Shown piece after piece: positions 5,473 to 14,136 of a stretch of 24,820 nt of DNA (within the stretch, counting starts at the first letter, position 1; every line of letters starts with the position of its first letter). The notes beneath the pieces were generated by a model. That model did no database searches and was not told where the DNA came from. It was given only the letters and a program-made list of their open reading frames with translations. Source of the stretch: Chrysochromulina tobinii. Its lineage: Eukaryota > Haptophyta > Prymnesiales > Chrysochromulinaceae. The DNA lies in contig JWZX01001392.1 in assembly GCA_001275005.1 (NCBI GenBank), positions 1-24,820 on the forward strand. The letters are read 5' to 3'. The position numbers were made by a program, and so were the translations under genes.

Positions 5473-8034
5473 CTACCGAAGAAGCTTCCACCTTCCTGAA
5501 CGGCCGGGGTGGCGAGGCACGGGCGGCATTTTGGGAAAGCGCCCCATCGCGTAAATTTCCACAACGTTCTCGCACAATTTACGCAGATACAACTTAAATC
5601 CACTCCGGCCCTTGACCGCGTCTTGAAACGCTCGTTTCCCTGCATCTCCCAATATACAGTTCCTCTCCTCCCAAAGGACCAGCTTGGTCAAGACCACGTT
5701 GACCTTCAGCGCCTCCGCGATCGCCTTGGCACCGTCGTTGCCAATGTTGTTGTTTCCGAGGGCGAGGGTGGTCACCACCGCGTTGACCTTCAGCGCCTCC
5801 GCGATTGCCATGGCACCCTCATCCCCGATGCTGTTGCTCCAGAGGTTGAGCGTGGTCAGGACCGCCATGAACTTCAGGTCAGACGCGATCAGGATGGCGT
5901 CGGCGGGTTGGAAGCCCTCGTTGAAGAAGCTGACCTCCGTCTGGTCGCGCTTCATGCCTGAGAGCATGATGCCCTTCTCCGCGCCAATCTTGGCGAGCAT
6001 CATGGCCGGCTGAATGCCGAGATTGTTCTTGAGCAAGTTGCAGTTCTTGAGCACCGCCATGGACTGCAGGTCCGACCCGATCAGGATGGCGTCGGCGGGT
6101 TGGAGGCCCTCCTTGAAGAAGCTGACCTCCCTCTGGTCGCGTTTCATGCCCGAGAGCATGATGCCCCTCTCCCTACCGATCTTGGCGAGCATCGTGGCCG
6201 ACTCAACGTCCAGGCGGTTCTTAAGCAAGTTGCAGTTCTTGAGCACCGCGTTGACCTTCAGCGCCTCCGCGATCGCCTTGGCACCATCGTCACCGATGGA
6301 GTTGGCCCGGAGGTCCACCGAGGTCAACACCACCATGAACTTCAGGTCAGACGCGATCAGGATGGCGTCGGCGGGTTGGAGGTCCTGGCACGAGAGGTCG
6401 GCCTCCTTCTGGTCGGTGAGCATGATGCCCGAAAGCATGATGCCCCTTTCCGCGCCGATCTTGGCGAGCATCATGGCCGGCTGAATGCCGAGATTGTATC
6501 TGTACTTGAGCAACTTGCAGTTCTTGAGCACAGATGTAGCAGGAAGGAGATAGGCGACGAGCATGGCCACATGCACGTGGAGCCCCCTACCGGACAAGTC
6601 GAGCGTCGTGACGCTGTCCTCGCGCATTTGCTGCACCGGAATGCCGCAAATGACTCCTGAGCCCGCACAGGCAATGGCTGCGATCGTCAGCCTCAACGGT
6701 GGCTCTCCCTCGCCTGAGATGCAGCTGTTGAGAACAGCCTTAGCAGTACCACCTAGAATCCCCGTTCTGTCGCCAAGGCTGTTTCGCAGATTCGCAGCCC
6801 GGACGGCGGCCACGTCCACCACATAGCCGTAGCCATGGAGGCGTGCCAGTCCAGGCAGGATTCGCCCCGCTGCGGCCGCGTCCCCGGGCCGGCCGGCCTC
6901 GATGAGCTGCTCGACGTCGAGGTCGGTGATCTCGCCCAGTTGTGTGGGTACTGGCTGCCTGTCGCGGCGGCACAGGCGCGTGCAGAGGACACGTCGCGCC
7001 AGCGCCCGCCAAAATCGAGTCACGCCCTTGAGCTCAACCAATGTGGCCACGTCCACCAGGCCCAGAGCAGCCTCCATGGCGTCCCCCGAGAACGAGGGCT
7101 GCTGCAGCAGTGCGGGCGATGGCGTGGAGCTGGCCGGCTGCTGCGGCGCCTCAAAGTTTTCTGGTGCGAATGCCGGCTCGGCGATTGACGCCGTGTGCTC
7201 ATCCGCGCTGCCAAAGTCACCAACCGCGCCGAGCAGCGCGCAGAGTTCGGGTGTGCACTTGCCGTTGAGCCGGGAGGCGATCGCACGCTGAATGTGCTTG
7301 AGCGCCACCTTGGAGGCGTCGAGATAGAGGGCGTCCTCGATGAGCTGGATTAGCTGCGAGAGCGACTGCTCATCCGAGCTCGGCCACGTGTAGTCTGGGT
7401 CGTTCAGCTTGCACACCATCTGAAACGTCGAGGCCATGATCGTGGGCGTGGGATAGATGCCATCCTCGGATGTGGCGAGGTCCATCAGATCCTTCAAGGT
7501 GCCCATGAGTCGGGCTGCATCGCGCGACAACATGACCTCCTCTCCATCTCGCGCTCGCACACGTAATTGCTCATCGGGTTTGGCCTCCTTCGCCGTGGGC
7601 GCCTCCTCCTGCTCCTCGGCCGACGATGCATCCTTCTGCTTGCCGCCGCTGGCCGCCGCTACGAACTGGTCCTCGGTCCAGATCTCGACGCCCTTGGCCT
7701 TGGCGTCGTCGTCCTCCTCGGTTCCCGCGCCCCAGCCTGCAACGCGGATGCTGGTATTCTCGGTGACGGAAGGGTCAACTTTTGCTCCTGCCGACTCGGC
7801 CGCGTTCGTCGCATCAACGCGTGTCATCGTGAAGGTGCCGGTGAACACGATCGTCTTTCCCGATAGGCTGAAGGCGGCGTGCGTGCGTGCGCAGCTTTGG
7901 CCTTTGCGAGCGGGCGGCGCGAAAGCGAGCGCGAGCGGAGAAGACGCAAGAAACCGTGAACGAAGTGTGAACAGGCGGGACCTACGCGCCCGAACACTAG
8001 TCACCTCACTCGAGGCACTTTCAGACCACTCCAC
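5473..8034 (-). CDS. BRCT / Skp1-like / F-box-like / leucine-rich-repeat protein
   Basis: An apparent single-chain SCF-type ubiquitin ligase adaptor. Order along the 853-codon frame: BRCT at about 56-128 (LSGKTIVFTGTF, AGAKVDPSVTENT, GVEIWTEDQF); Skp1/POZ-like at about 155-270 (RARDGEEVMLSRDAA, PTPTI, ALYLDASK, and NGKCTPEL, compare Skp1 YLDIK and GKTPEE); F-box-like at about 318-358 (LVDVATLVELKGVTRFWRALARR); LRRs of the ribonuclease-inhibitor kind at about 478-810 (NSIGDDGAKAIAEALKVN). Three near-identical MLAKIG...RGIMLSG cassettes lie within the LRRs. The start is unresolved: the frame is open back to the AFG3 stop at 8077, its upstream end at 8034 is GTG, and the first in-frame ATG lies inside the BRCT domain. 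Domain calls for BRCT and LRR are firm; the Skp1 and F-box calls are motif-based. Confidence 0.75.
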   Translation of the reverse strand: MEWSESASSEVTSVRARRSRLFTLRSRFLASSPLALAFAPPARKGQSCARTHAAFSLSGKTIVFTGTFTMTRVDATNAAESAGAKVDPSVTENTSIRVAGWGAGTEEDDDAKAKGVEIWTEDQFVAAASGGKQKDASSAEEQEEAPTAKEAKPDEQLRVRARDGEEVMLSRDAARLMGTLKDLMDLATSEDGIYPTPTIMASTFQMVCKLNDPDYTWPSSDEQSLSQLIQLIEDALYLDASKVALKHIQRAIASRLNGKCTPELCALLGAVGDFGSADEHTASIAEPAFAPENFEAPQQPASSTPSPALLQQPSFSGDAMEAALGLVDVATLVELKGVTRFWRALARRVLCTRLCRRDRQPVPTQLGEITDLDVEQLIEAGRPGDAAAAGRILPGLARLHGYGYVVDVAAVRAANLRNSLGDRTGILGGTAKAVLNSCISGEGEPPLRLTIAAIACAGSGVICGIPVQQMREDSVTTLDLSGRGLHVHVAMLVAYLLPATSVLKNCKLLKYRYNLGIQPAMMLAKIGAERGIMLSGIMLTDQKEADLSCQDLQPADAILIASDLKFMVVLTSVDLRANSIGDDGAKAIAEALKVNAVLKNCNLLKNRLDVESATMLAKIGRERGIMLSGMKRDQREVSFFKEGLQPADAILIGSDLQSMAVLKNCNLLKNNLGIQPAMMLAKIGAEKGIMLSGMKRDQTEVSFFNEGFQPADAILIASDLKFMAVLTTLNLWSNSIGDEGAMAIAEALKVNAVVTTLALGNNNIGNDGAKAIAEALKVNVVLTKLVLWEERNCILGDAGKRAFQDAVKGRSGFKLYLRKLCENVVEIYAMGRFPKMPPVPRHPGRSGRWKLLR
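5690..6490 (-). repeat. Coding tandem LRR cassettes
   Basis: DNA encoding MLAKIG...RGIMLSG and QPADAILI-SDL recurs three times with few changes, and IGD(D/E)GA-AIAEALKVN also recurs three times. The near-identity at DNA level suggests recent duplication or conversion of repeat units. Confidence 0.8.
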
Positions 8035-8076
8035 TCCGCCGTGCCTCAGGCCGTCGCAGCTAGGAAGCTGTCGAGT

Positions 8077-10347
8077 TCACAGACGCAGCTTCTTGTCGAG
8101 CTCGCCTGCCACCATCGCCGCCGCCGAGCTCGAGGTGGGCTCGACATCGGCTTCCTCGGGGTTGGAGTTGCCGGTGCCGGCGGCGAGCTCAGCGAAGGTG
8201 GTCGCCTCCTTCCACAGGCGCTTCCCGAGCACGCCCTCGACGTCGTCGCGGTGGATGACCTCCTTCTGGAGCAGCAGCTGCGCGAGCTGCGCTGCGAGCT
8301 CCTTCTTACTCGTGAGCAGCTCGGTCGTGCGCTCGTACGCCGCGTTGACGAGGTTGCGCACCTCCTCGTCCACCTGCTCCGCCTTCTCTTCCGAGTAGGG
8401 GCGCTGCGAGTCGAACTGCCCATCGCCGCGGGGCGGGAAGGAGAGGTTGCCCACCTTGGCGTTCATGCCGTAGAGCGTCACGATCGAGTACGCAATGCGC
8501 GTCACCTTGCGTAGATCGTCCTGAGCGCCCGTCGAGATCTTGCCGAAGAAGAGTGCCTCGGCAATGCGCCCACCGAGCATCATGCACATCGTATCGACCA
8601 TCATCTCCTTGGTGTGCAGCTTGCGCTCCTTGGGCACGTATTGCGCGTAGCCGAGCGCCGCCGCTCCGCGCGGCACGATCGACACCTTGAGTAGGGGGTT
8701 CGCGTACTTGAGGAACCAGCCGACCGTCGCGTGCCCGGCCTCGTGGTGCGCGACCCTCGTCTTCTCCTCGAGCGAAAGGACCTTGGAGCTACGCTCGAGC
8801 CCTCCGATGACGCGATCCATCGCGGCGTGGAAGTCGGAGAGCTCGACCTGCTCCTTCTTATAGCGCGCCGCGTGCAGCGCCGCCTCGTTGACTACGTTGG
8901 CGATCTCAGCGCCCGAGAAGCCCGGGGTGAGCGACGCGAGGGTCTCGGAGAGCTCCTTGACGTCGCCCCCGAGCCGCAGCTTGGGCAGGTGCACGCGGAA
9001 GATCTCCGCGCGGCCGGTAATGTCCGGCGAGCCCACCTCAATGGTGCGATCGAAGCGCCCTGGGCGCAGCAGCGCCGGGTCGAGCGTGTCGGGTCGATTG
9101 GTGCCGGCAAGCACGACGACCTGCCCCGTGGTGCCGAAACCATCCATCTCGACCAGCAGCTGGTTGAGCGTATTCTCACGCTCGTCGTTGCCGCCCATCA
9201 TGTTGCCACGCCCGCGTGCCTTGCCGATGGCATCGATCTCGTCGATGAACACCTGACGAGACGAAGGCAAACAGGGACCATCAGGGGCCATCAGGGGCCA
9301 CCAATGGCGATCACTCGTGTTTCGATCTCGTATATCGAGCTCGTGTTCGGGTTTCGTCGATCCGCACAATGCACGGCTGCATCGCCTTGGCCTGCGCGAA
9401 GAGATCGCGCACGCGGCTCGGGCCGACGCCCACAAACATCTCAATGAAGTCCGAGCCCGAGACCGACAGGAACGGCACGTTCGCCTCGCCCGCCGTCGCT
9501 TTCGCAAGGAGCGTCTTGCCAGTGCCAGGCGGGCCGACGAGTAGCGCGCCACGCGGGATTTTGGCACCGAGGTCCTCGTAGCGCTTCGGGTTCTTGAGAA
9601 AGTCGACGACCTCCATCACCTCGACCTTGGCCTCGGCCAGCCCCGCCACGTCCTTGAACGTGACGCCCGTCTTCTGCTCCTTGGAGACGATCGTCGGCTT
9701 CGACTTGCCCATCTGGAAGATGTTGCGCCCGCCGCCGCCGCCGCCGCCGCCGCCCATCATGCCGCCGAGGCCGCCGCTCGAGCGCATCATGAAGATCCAG
9801 AAGCCGATGAGCAGCAGCGTCGGCGCAATCTTGAGCAGCTCCTGCGACATGGACGTCTCCGTGTCGTACGTGACCGGTAGGTAGTCGCGAGGCGCGACGC
9901 CAAGGTCGGCCTGCGCCTGCTCCAGCTTCTTCTCGAATCCGTTGACCGACGAGAGCGAGAACCAGTATTGCGCCTGCGCCTGCGGGACGCGCGCGCCCGG
10001 CGGGCCCGTGCTCGTGCGCACGTACACGCGCGCCTTGTTCTTGTTCACGATGACGATGCGCTCCACGCTGCCCGCCTCGAGCAGCTCGCGCCGGAAGTCA
10101 GCAAACGTAATCTCCTGCGGCTCCTGCCGCGTGGGGAGCATCTGGTAGGCGAGCGCCGAGCCGGCGACCAGGCCGATGACGAGCGAGATGGCAGACTGGT
10201 TCGGCCCGCCGTCTTGGCCGAAGAAGCCGCCCAGGCCCGAGCCGGGCGAGGAGCTGCCGCCGCCGCTTGAGGAGGAGCCTCCCGAGCTGCTGGAGCTGCC
10301 ACCGCTGCTGCTGCTGCTGCTGCCGTTGCTGCTGCTGCTGCTGCTAC

Positions 10348-10383
<36 letters not shown>

Positions 10384-10636
10384 CGGACGCGCTGCCCGAG
10401 CTCTCGGCGGCCGAACCAGACGGCTTGCTCGAGCCCTCGGCACTCGTGCTGGCACCCTGCGCCTTGGGCTTGTGCCGGAAGAAGGAGCCAAAGCCCTTGG
10501 GAACCTTCTCGGGTGGCTTGGGCGCCTCCGCCTGACAGAGCAGCCGCCGCGGCGGCGCCAGACGCATAGTCGTCGACGGCGAGCAGACCATTGGCCGCGC
10601 CAGGCGGCAGCTCATCATCCGTCGAGCACCAAGCAT
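8077..10636 (-). CDS. AFG3L2: AFG3-like mitochondrial m-AAA protease (FtsH family)
   Basis: ATP-dependent zinc metalloprotease of the mitochondrial inner membrane that degrades misfolded membrane proteins and processes others. Exons 10636-9368 and 9252-8077 give 814 residues, close to the roughly 800 of AFG3L2. Residues 1-35 are Arg-rich without acids ([15 protein letters not shown]), a good mitochondrial presequence, so the ATG at 10636 was chosen. A long Ser/Gly run follows (about 80-130), then TM1 (about 149-166), the FtsH extracellular domain, TM2 (about 272-284), Walker A GPPGTGKT (368-375), Walker B IVFIDE (423-428) rebuilt across the intron, the second region of homology [18 protein letters not shown], and the zinc site HEAGH (593-597). 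[12 protein letters not shown] follows. The Ser tract is unusually long for the family. Only a TGA and 14 codons separate it from the next frame downstream. Confidence 0.93.
9253..9367 (-). other. Intron of AFG3-like gene, splitting Walker B
   Basis: On the minus strand, exon ...CCGTGCATT / GTGCGGATCGACGA ... CGTCTCGTCAG / GTGTTCATCGACGAG. Intron start and exon start agree at 11 of 14 bases. The interior has GGCCCCTGATG repeats, the sense orientation of the CTGATG family. Removal restores [13 protein letters not shown], so the boundaries are secure. Confidence 0.92.
9728..9757 (-). repeat. GCC triplet run coding for poly-Gly
   Basis: A pure GCC run on the plus strand encodes the Gly-rich linker after TM2 of the AFG3-like protein ([14 protein letters not shown]). 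Confidence 0.85.
10290..10386 (-). repeat. CTG/AGC triplet microsatellite coding for poly-Ser
   Basis: A long run of CTG triplets with GCTGTT/GCTACT interruptions on the plus strand encodes the Ser tract of the AFG3-like protein on the minus strand. It is likely length-variable between alleles. Confidence 0.85.
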
Positions 10637-10988
10637 TTCTTGGACGAGAATGCAGAGCACTTTCCAGGCCTCCAGAGCACTTCGGAAGCACCTGTGAACG
10701 ACCGCATGAATTCCTCGCCGGGCGGACTCATCTCGCCAATCCGGAGCGTCGTCATGAGCACGCGAGAGCACCTCGCTCTCGCACGTCTCCGAGGAGAAGC
10801 AGCGTGTGCCGCTATGCCGCCTCGACCGCGGCCTCGTGGAGCGGTGCGCGCCGCTCGGCCAACGCCCCGGGGCCAGGACGCATCCGCTCGAGTCGCCGCG
10901 CGCGCCGCTTCCGAATCGATCGCTCTCACACTCCTTTGTGTGCTCCGCCGTGTGTTTACAGTCGCCTCACGATGACGCTGGTCGGCCA
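10637..10988. promoter_or_regulatory. Divergent promoter region between AFG3-like and MBD/SANT genes
   Basis: 352 bp separate the two outward-pointing start codons, so both promoters must lie here or overlap the 5' ends. No TATA box stands out. TTTACAG at about 10955-10961 resembles a splice acceptor just before the plus-strand start region, so a 5'-UTR intron is possible. Confidence 0.45.
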
Positions 10989-13900
10989 ATGATTTGGGAC
11001 ACGCAACACGGCCGGTGGATGGCGCAGGAGCCCAAGGAGCCCACCGCCGGCCCGCCCTCTCCCAAGCGCCGTGCCACCTCGCCCGCGCGGCCCTCCGTTG
11101 GCCCAGCGCCGCTGCCCATGAACGCGGGTGGCGCGGCGGCTTCTTCCTCATCTTCGGCGCGCCGCGGCATCAAGGGTCACGTGGAGGAGCCGATGAACGC
11201 GGGCGACCCGGAGCTCCCCGGCTGGCTGGTCCTGCAGCGCACCACCAACACCGGCCGCTCATACAAGGTCTTCCACGGCCCGAATGGCGAGTACGCCGAG
11301 TCGAAGCGCCAAGCCATGCTGCTCGCGTCGGGCCAGCCGCTCACCGCCGCGCAACTCGCGTTCAAGAGCAAGCCGGCCCCGCGCGGTGGCGGCTGCGGAA
11401 GCGCGGCCTCGCACGCGTCCGCCCATTCACATTCACATTCACATTCACAGGCGAGCGTGGCCGGCGCGGCGTGGGCCGCGGCGGGTGGTGCGAGGGCAGC
11501 GCTGGCCGCCCATTACGGCGCCGGCCACGCGGCCGCCCTGGACGGCGCGTCACTGAACGGCGCCCATTATGGCGCCAGCTACGGCCCGACCAACGCCTTG
11601 CAGCGCGCGCACGCGCGTGCGGCGATGCTCGACGGCCACCGGAAGGGCGCCGTAATGGGCGGTGGCGGCAGCATACGTGGCAGCATGCGTCTCGGTGGCA
11701 TCAACGGCGCGGGGTACGGCCAGCCGTCGCATGCATCCGACGAGTTTCGTCGTGCGCATGCATCCGACGCGTCCTCCTCGCACGCGTATGACGAAACTCG
11801 TCAGCCTCCCGACCATTCGAACGGCGCGCCCAATGCACGTGCGAGCCTCGGTACGGCGCTGCACCCAAGGCACGAAGCGAGCATCGCATGCTATGCAACG
11901 GCCGGTCGCGTAGCGCCGTATCGGGCGGCGCCGGAGCAGGCGGCGGCGCCGTACCGGGCGGCGCCCGAGGACGACGAGGTCGTGACCGTCGTGTGCATCC
12001 GCGCGGACGACCTGCTTGAGGTGGACGGCGCCCAGTACGGCGCGCCCGCCGCGCCGGTCGCTTCTGCCGCCCAGTACGGCGCGACGGCTGCCGTCAAGAG
12101 CGACGACGCCGCGGCACGTCCGGTGCCGAGGGAGATTGTCAAGCAGGAGGTGCCCGAGACGGCGCCTGCAGCCGCCACGCTGCCAGGCGCTGTGGTGAGC
12201 ATGGAAGAGGTCTCTGCTGCTGCGCCGCCTGCAGCCGTTGACGTGGGCGCTGTGCCGGGCGCTGAGGAGGAGAACGGGCCTCGCTGCTCCTCCACGCTCG
12301 CCTTGCATGCAAATGCTCACCACAGCGCCTCCTCCACGCTCCTCTCGGCGACACGAGGGCCGAGCCGCAAGCAGCGACGGCCGAACGGGATGGCGGGCGG
12401 AGGTGTGAATGGAGGTGTGAATGGACGGATCGACATCAAGCGCTCACGGGTGGGGCCGCGCTTCCAGGCCGTCATGCCGGAGTACGCGGGCCAGCCGCCG
12501 CCGCCGCCGCCGCGTCCTGCCACTCCAGACGGCTGCGTATCTGACGGCGAGCTCGCGCCGGAGGGGGCCGAGGAGGCCGCGGCGGCGGCGAGGGCCGCGG
12601 CGGCGGCGAGGGCCGCGGCGGCGGTCGCCAAGCTGGAGGCCGAGGCGGCCGAGGGGCGCGGCGACCGTGCGGTGTTCATACCGGCGGGTGTGAATGCCGA
12701 AGGGTTGCGAGAGTTTCTCAAGTTGGCCTCCGAGGCATGGAGCTTCCTGCCGTCCTCTTCGCCCCGTGGTAAGGCCAAGGCCAAGGGCGGCAAGCTCGTG
12801 CAGCGCTTTGGGTCGGGCGGGGCCTACGGCCTCGATGCGGCCGCACAGGAGGCTGCCCTCGAGTCGCTGCATGTGAGCGGCTACCAGCCCGAAGTGGCGC
12901 TGGCGCAGCTGCGCGCGACGGCGCCGCCCGCCCCGTGCTGTGAGAGCTGGAGCTATCACGAGCGCCTCCTCTTCGACGGCGGCCTGAACACGAGCGGCAA
13001 GGACTTTGCCGACATGCGGCACACGATCACATCGCGATCGTGCCGCGAGCTCGTCCAATACTTCTACGAGCGCAAGTGCCGCGCGACGCTGGCCGTCGGG
13101 CAGCCTGCATTCATCGAGGCACGCCATCTCGTCCTCAGCTCCCAACGCCGCGGCGTCTCGGGCGCCCCCGCCCGCGGCGTAGAGACGGCATTGCGAGACG
13201 AGGCCGCACATGGCGCCCACCATGGCGCGGTTGCACCCGCCGGCAACGGCCACGGCCACGGCGAGGGCGAGGGCGAGGGCGAGGGTGGCAAGGCCCCCGT
13301 AGGGGGTGAGTCGGAGCCGATAGATGACCTCGACATTGAGGAGAGTGAAGTGCCCTTTGGCGCGCTTGGAGTGGCAGGGGCTCATGCGACGAGTGTCCGG
13401 GGCGATGGCGGCAGGGAGGCGATGGAGGCGGCGCTCAAGGCAGCGCGTCGCGAGAGGATGTCGATGGTGACGCCCGAGGCGACCGTCGAGCCTGTGGTGG
13501 AAGAGGAGGGGGAGGAGGAGGACGAGGAGGCCGAGCGCGACCGAGGCGGCGACGAGGCGGCCGAAATGATCGACGCACAAGAGGCGGAGGAGGCGGAGGA
13601 GGCGGCGGGCGAGGACGAGGAGGCCGAAGAGATGGAGGAGGAAGATGCGGCGGAAGATGCGGCGGAGCTCGCGCCGGAGGACGAGGGCGCCTACGAGGAC
13701 GAAGGGGAGGCGGAGGAGGAAGAGGAGGAGGAGGCTGAGGAGGGTGCCGAGGGCGAGATGGCTGACGGCGAGGAGGAGGTCGTTGATGACGATGACGATG
13801 GCGAGCCCGAGGCTGAGTTGGGGGACGAGGAGGAGGGCGAGGAGGAGGACATGGATCTTCCTAATACGGAGCGCATCAAGGACGACGAGGATGGTGTTCA

Positions 13901-14114
13901 GGTCGGGCCGGCAGAGGATGAGGATGCTCCGCCTGATGGTGCAGATGATGACGATGAGGACGGCGCCGCGGAGGAGGAGGAGGAGGAGGAGGAGGAGGAG
14001 GAGGAGGAGGAAGCCCCAGACGACGCCGAGGCCGATGACCCCGCTGATGATGACATGGCTGGGGGCGACGACGCCGACGAGGATGCTGCCGACGAGGAGG
14101 ACGACGACGCTTAG
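10989..14114 (+). CDS. MBD-like and SANT domain chromatin protein with acidic tail
   Basis: Probable nuclear chromatin regulator. From the ATG at 10989 (MIWDTQHGRWMAQEP) it is 1041 residues; the frame is open further upstream but has no ATG. Residues about 75-115 (ELPGWLVLQRTTNTGRSYKV followed by FHGPNGEYAESKRQA) match the PGW...G..Y..F..P.G...S pattern of methyl-CpG-binding (MBD/TAM) domains. At about 630-705, a helix GYQPEVALAQL is followed by WSYHERLLFDGGLNTSGKDF and TSRSCRELVQYFYERK. This is the layout of ELM2-tail plus SANT in MTA/MIER corepressors. The middle is Ala/Gly-rich with repeated AHYGA/AQYGA peptides and a HSHSHS run. The last 200 residues are almost all Glu/Asp. SANT is the firmer call; MBD is probable, and methyl-DNA binding is not shown. 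The long open frame on the opposite strand is a composition artefact. Confidence 0.8.
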   Translation: MIWDTQHGRWMAQEPKEPTAGPPSPKRRATSPARPSVGPAPLPMNAGGAAASSSSSARRGIKGHVEEPMNAGDPELPGWLVLQRTTNTGRSYKVFHGPNGEYAESKRQAMLLASGQPLTAAQLAFKSKPAPRGGGCGSAASHASAHSHSHSHSQASVAGAAWAAAGGARAALAAHYGAGHAAALDGASLNGAHYGASYGPTNALQRAHARAAMLDGHRKGAVMGGGGSIRGSMRLGGINGAGYGQPSHASDEFRRAHASDASSSHAYDETRQPPDHSNGAPNARASLGTALHPRHEASIACYATAGRVAPYRAAPEQAAAPYRAAPEDDEVVTVVCIRADDLLEVDGAQYGAPAAPVASAAQYGATAAVKSDDAAARPVPREIVKQEVPETAPAAATLPGAVVSMEEVSAAAPPAAVDVGAVPGAEEENGPRCSSTLALHANAHHSASSTLLSATRGPSRKQRRPNGMAGGGVNGGVNGRIDIKRSRVGPRFQAVMPEYAGQPPPPPPRPATPDGCVSDGELAPEGAEEAAAAARAAAAARAAAAVAKLEAEAAEGRGDRAVFIPAGVNAEGLREFLKLASEAWSFLPSSSPRGKAKAKGGKLVQRFGSGGAYGLDAAAQEAALESLHVSGYQPEVALAQLRATAPPAPCCESWSYHERLLFDGGLNTSGKDFADMRHTITSRSCRELVQYFYERKCRATLAVGQPAFIEARHLVLSSQRRGVSGAPARGVETALRDEAAHGAHHGAVAPAGNGHGHGEGEGEGEGGKAPVGGESEPIDDLDIEESEVPFGALGVAGAHATSVRGDGGREAMEAALKAARRERMSMVTPEATVEPVVEEEGEEEDEEAERDRGGDEAAEMIDAQEAEEAEEAAGEDEEAEEMEEEDAAEDAAELAPEDEGAYEDEGEAEEEEEEEAEEGAEGEMADGEEEVVDDDDDGEPEAELGDEEEGEEEDMDLPNTERIKDDEDGVQVGPAEDEDAPPDGADDDDEDGAAEEEEEEEEEEEEEEAPDDAEADDPADDDMAGGDDADEDAADEEDDDA
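11425..11451 (+). repeat. ATTCAC hexamer repeat coding HSHSHS
   Basis: Four and a half copies of the hexamer CATTCA/CATTCACATTCA encode a His-Ser run in the MBD/SANT protein. Confidence 0.85.
11739..11803. repeat. Inverted repeat inside MBD/SANT coding region
   Basis: GACGAGTTTCGTC near 11739 and GACGAAACTCGTC near 11791 are exact reverse complements. CGCATGCATCCGACG also occurs twice between or beside them. A hairpin in mRNA is possible; function unknown. Confidence 0.65.
12286..12341 (+). repeat. In-frame insertion flanked by 13-bp direct repeat, introner-like core
   Basis: CTCCTCCACGCTC occurs at 12287-12299 and 12329-12341, a 42-base offset. Between them lies TGCATGCAAATGCTCACCAC followed by AG, which resembles the family A intron core. 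42 is a multiple of three and the frame stays open (SSTLALHANAHHSASSTLL). There is no GT at the repeat start. Confidence 0.7.
13495..14114 (+). repeat. GAG/GAC-rich coding tract (acidic tail)
   Basis: Long runs of GAG and GAC/GAT codons, with a nearly pure GAG run at about 13972-14010, encode the Glu/Asp tail of the MBD/SANT protein. Confidence 0.85.
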
Positions 14115-14136
14115 CCTGAGGACGACGACGCTTAGC
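14092..14136 (+). repeat. Duplicated stop-codon segment
   Basis: GAGGACGACGACGCTTAGCC is present twice in tandem (20 of 21 bases shared, one inserted base), so the TAG stop context of the MBD/SANT gene is repeated. The second copy lies in the 3' UTR. Confidence 0.75.

Noticed and set aside
7910-7960. FLASSPLALAFAPPA in the BRCT/LRR frame as an ASAFAP-type plastid targeting motif
   Set aside because: No proper N-terminal signal peptide precedes it, the start codon is unknown, and the stretch may be 5' UTR or intron.
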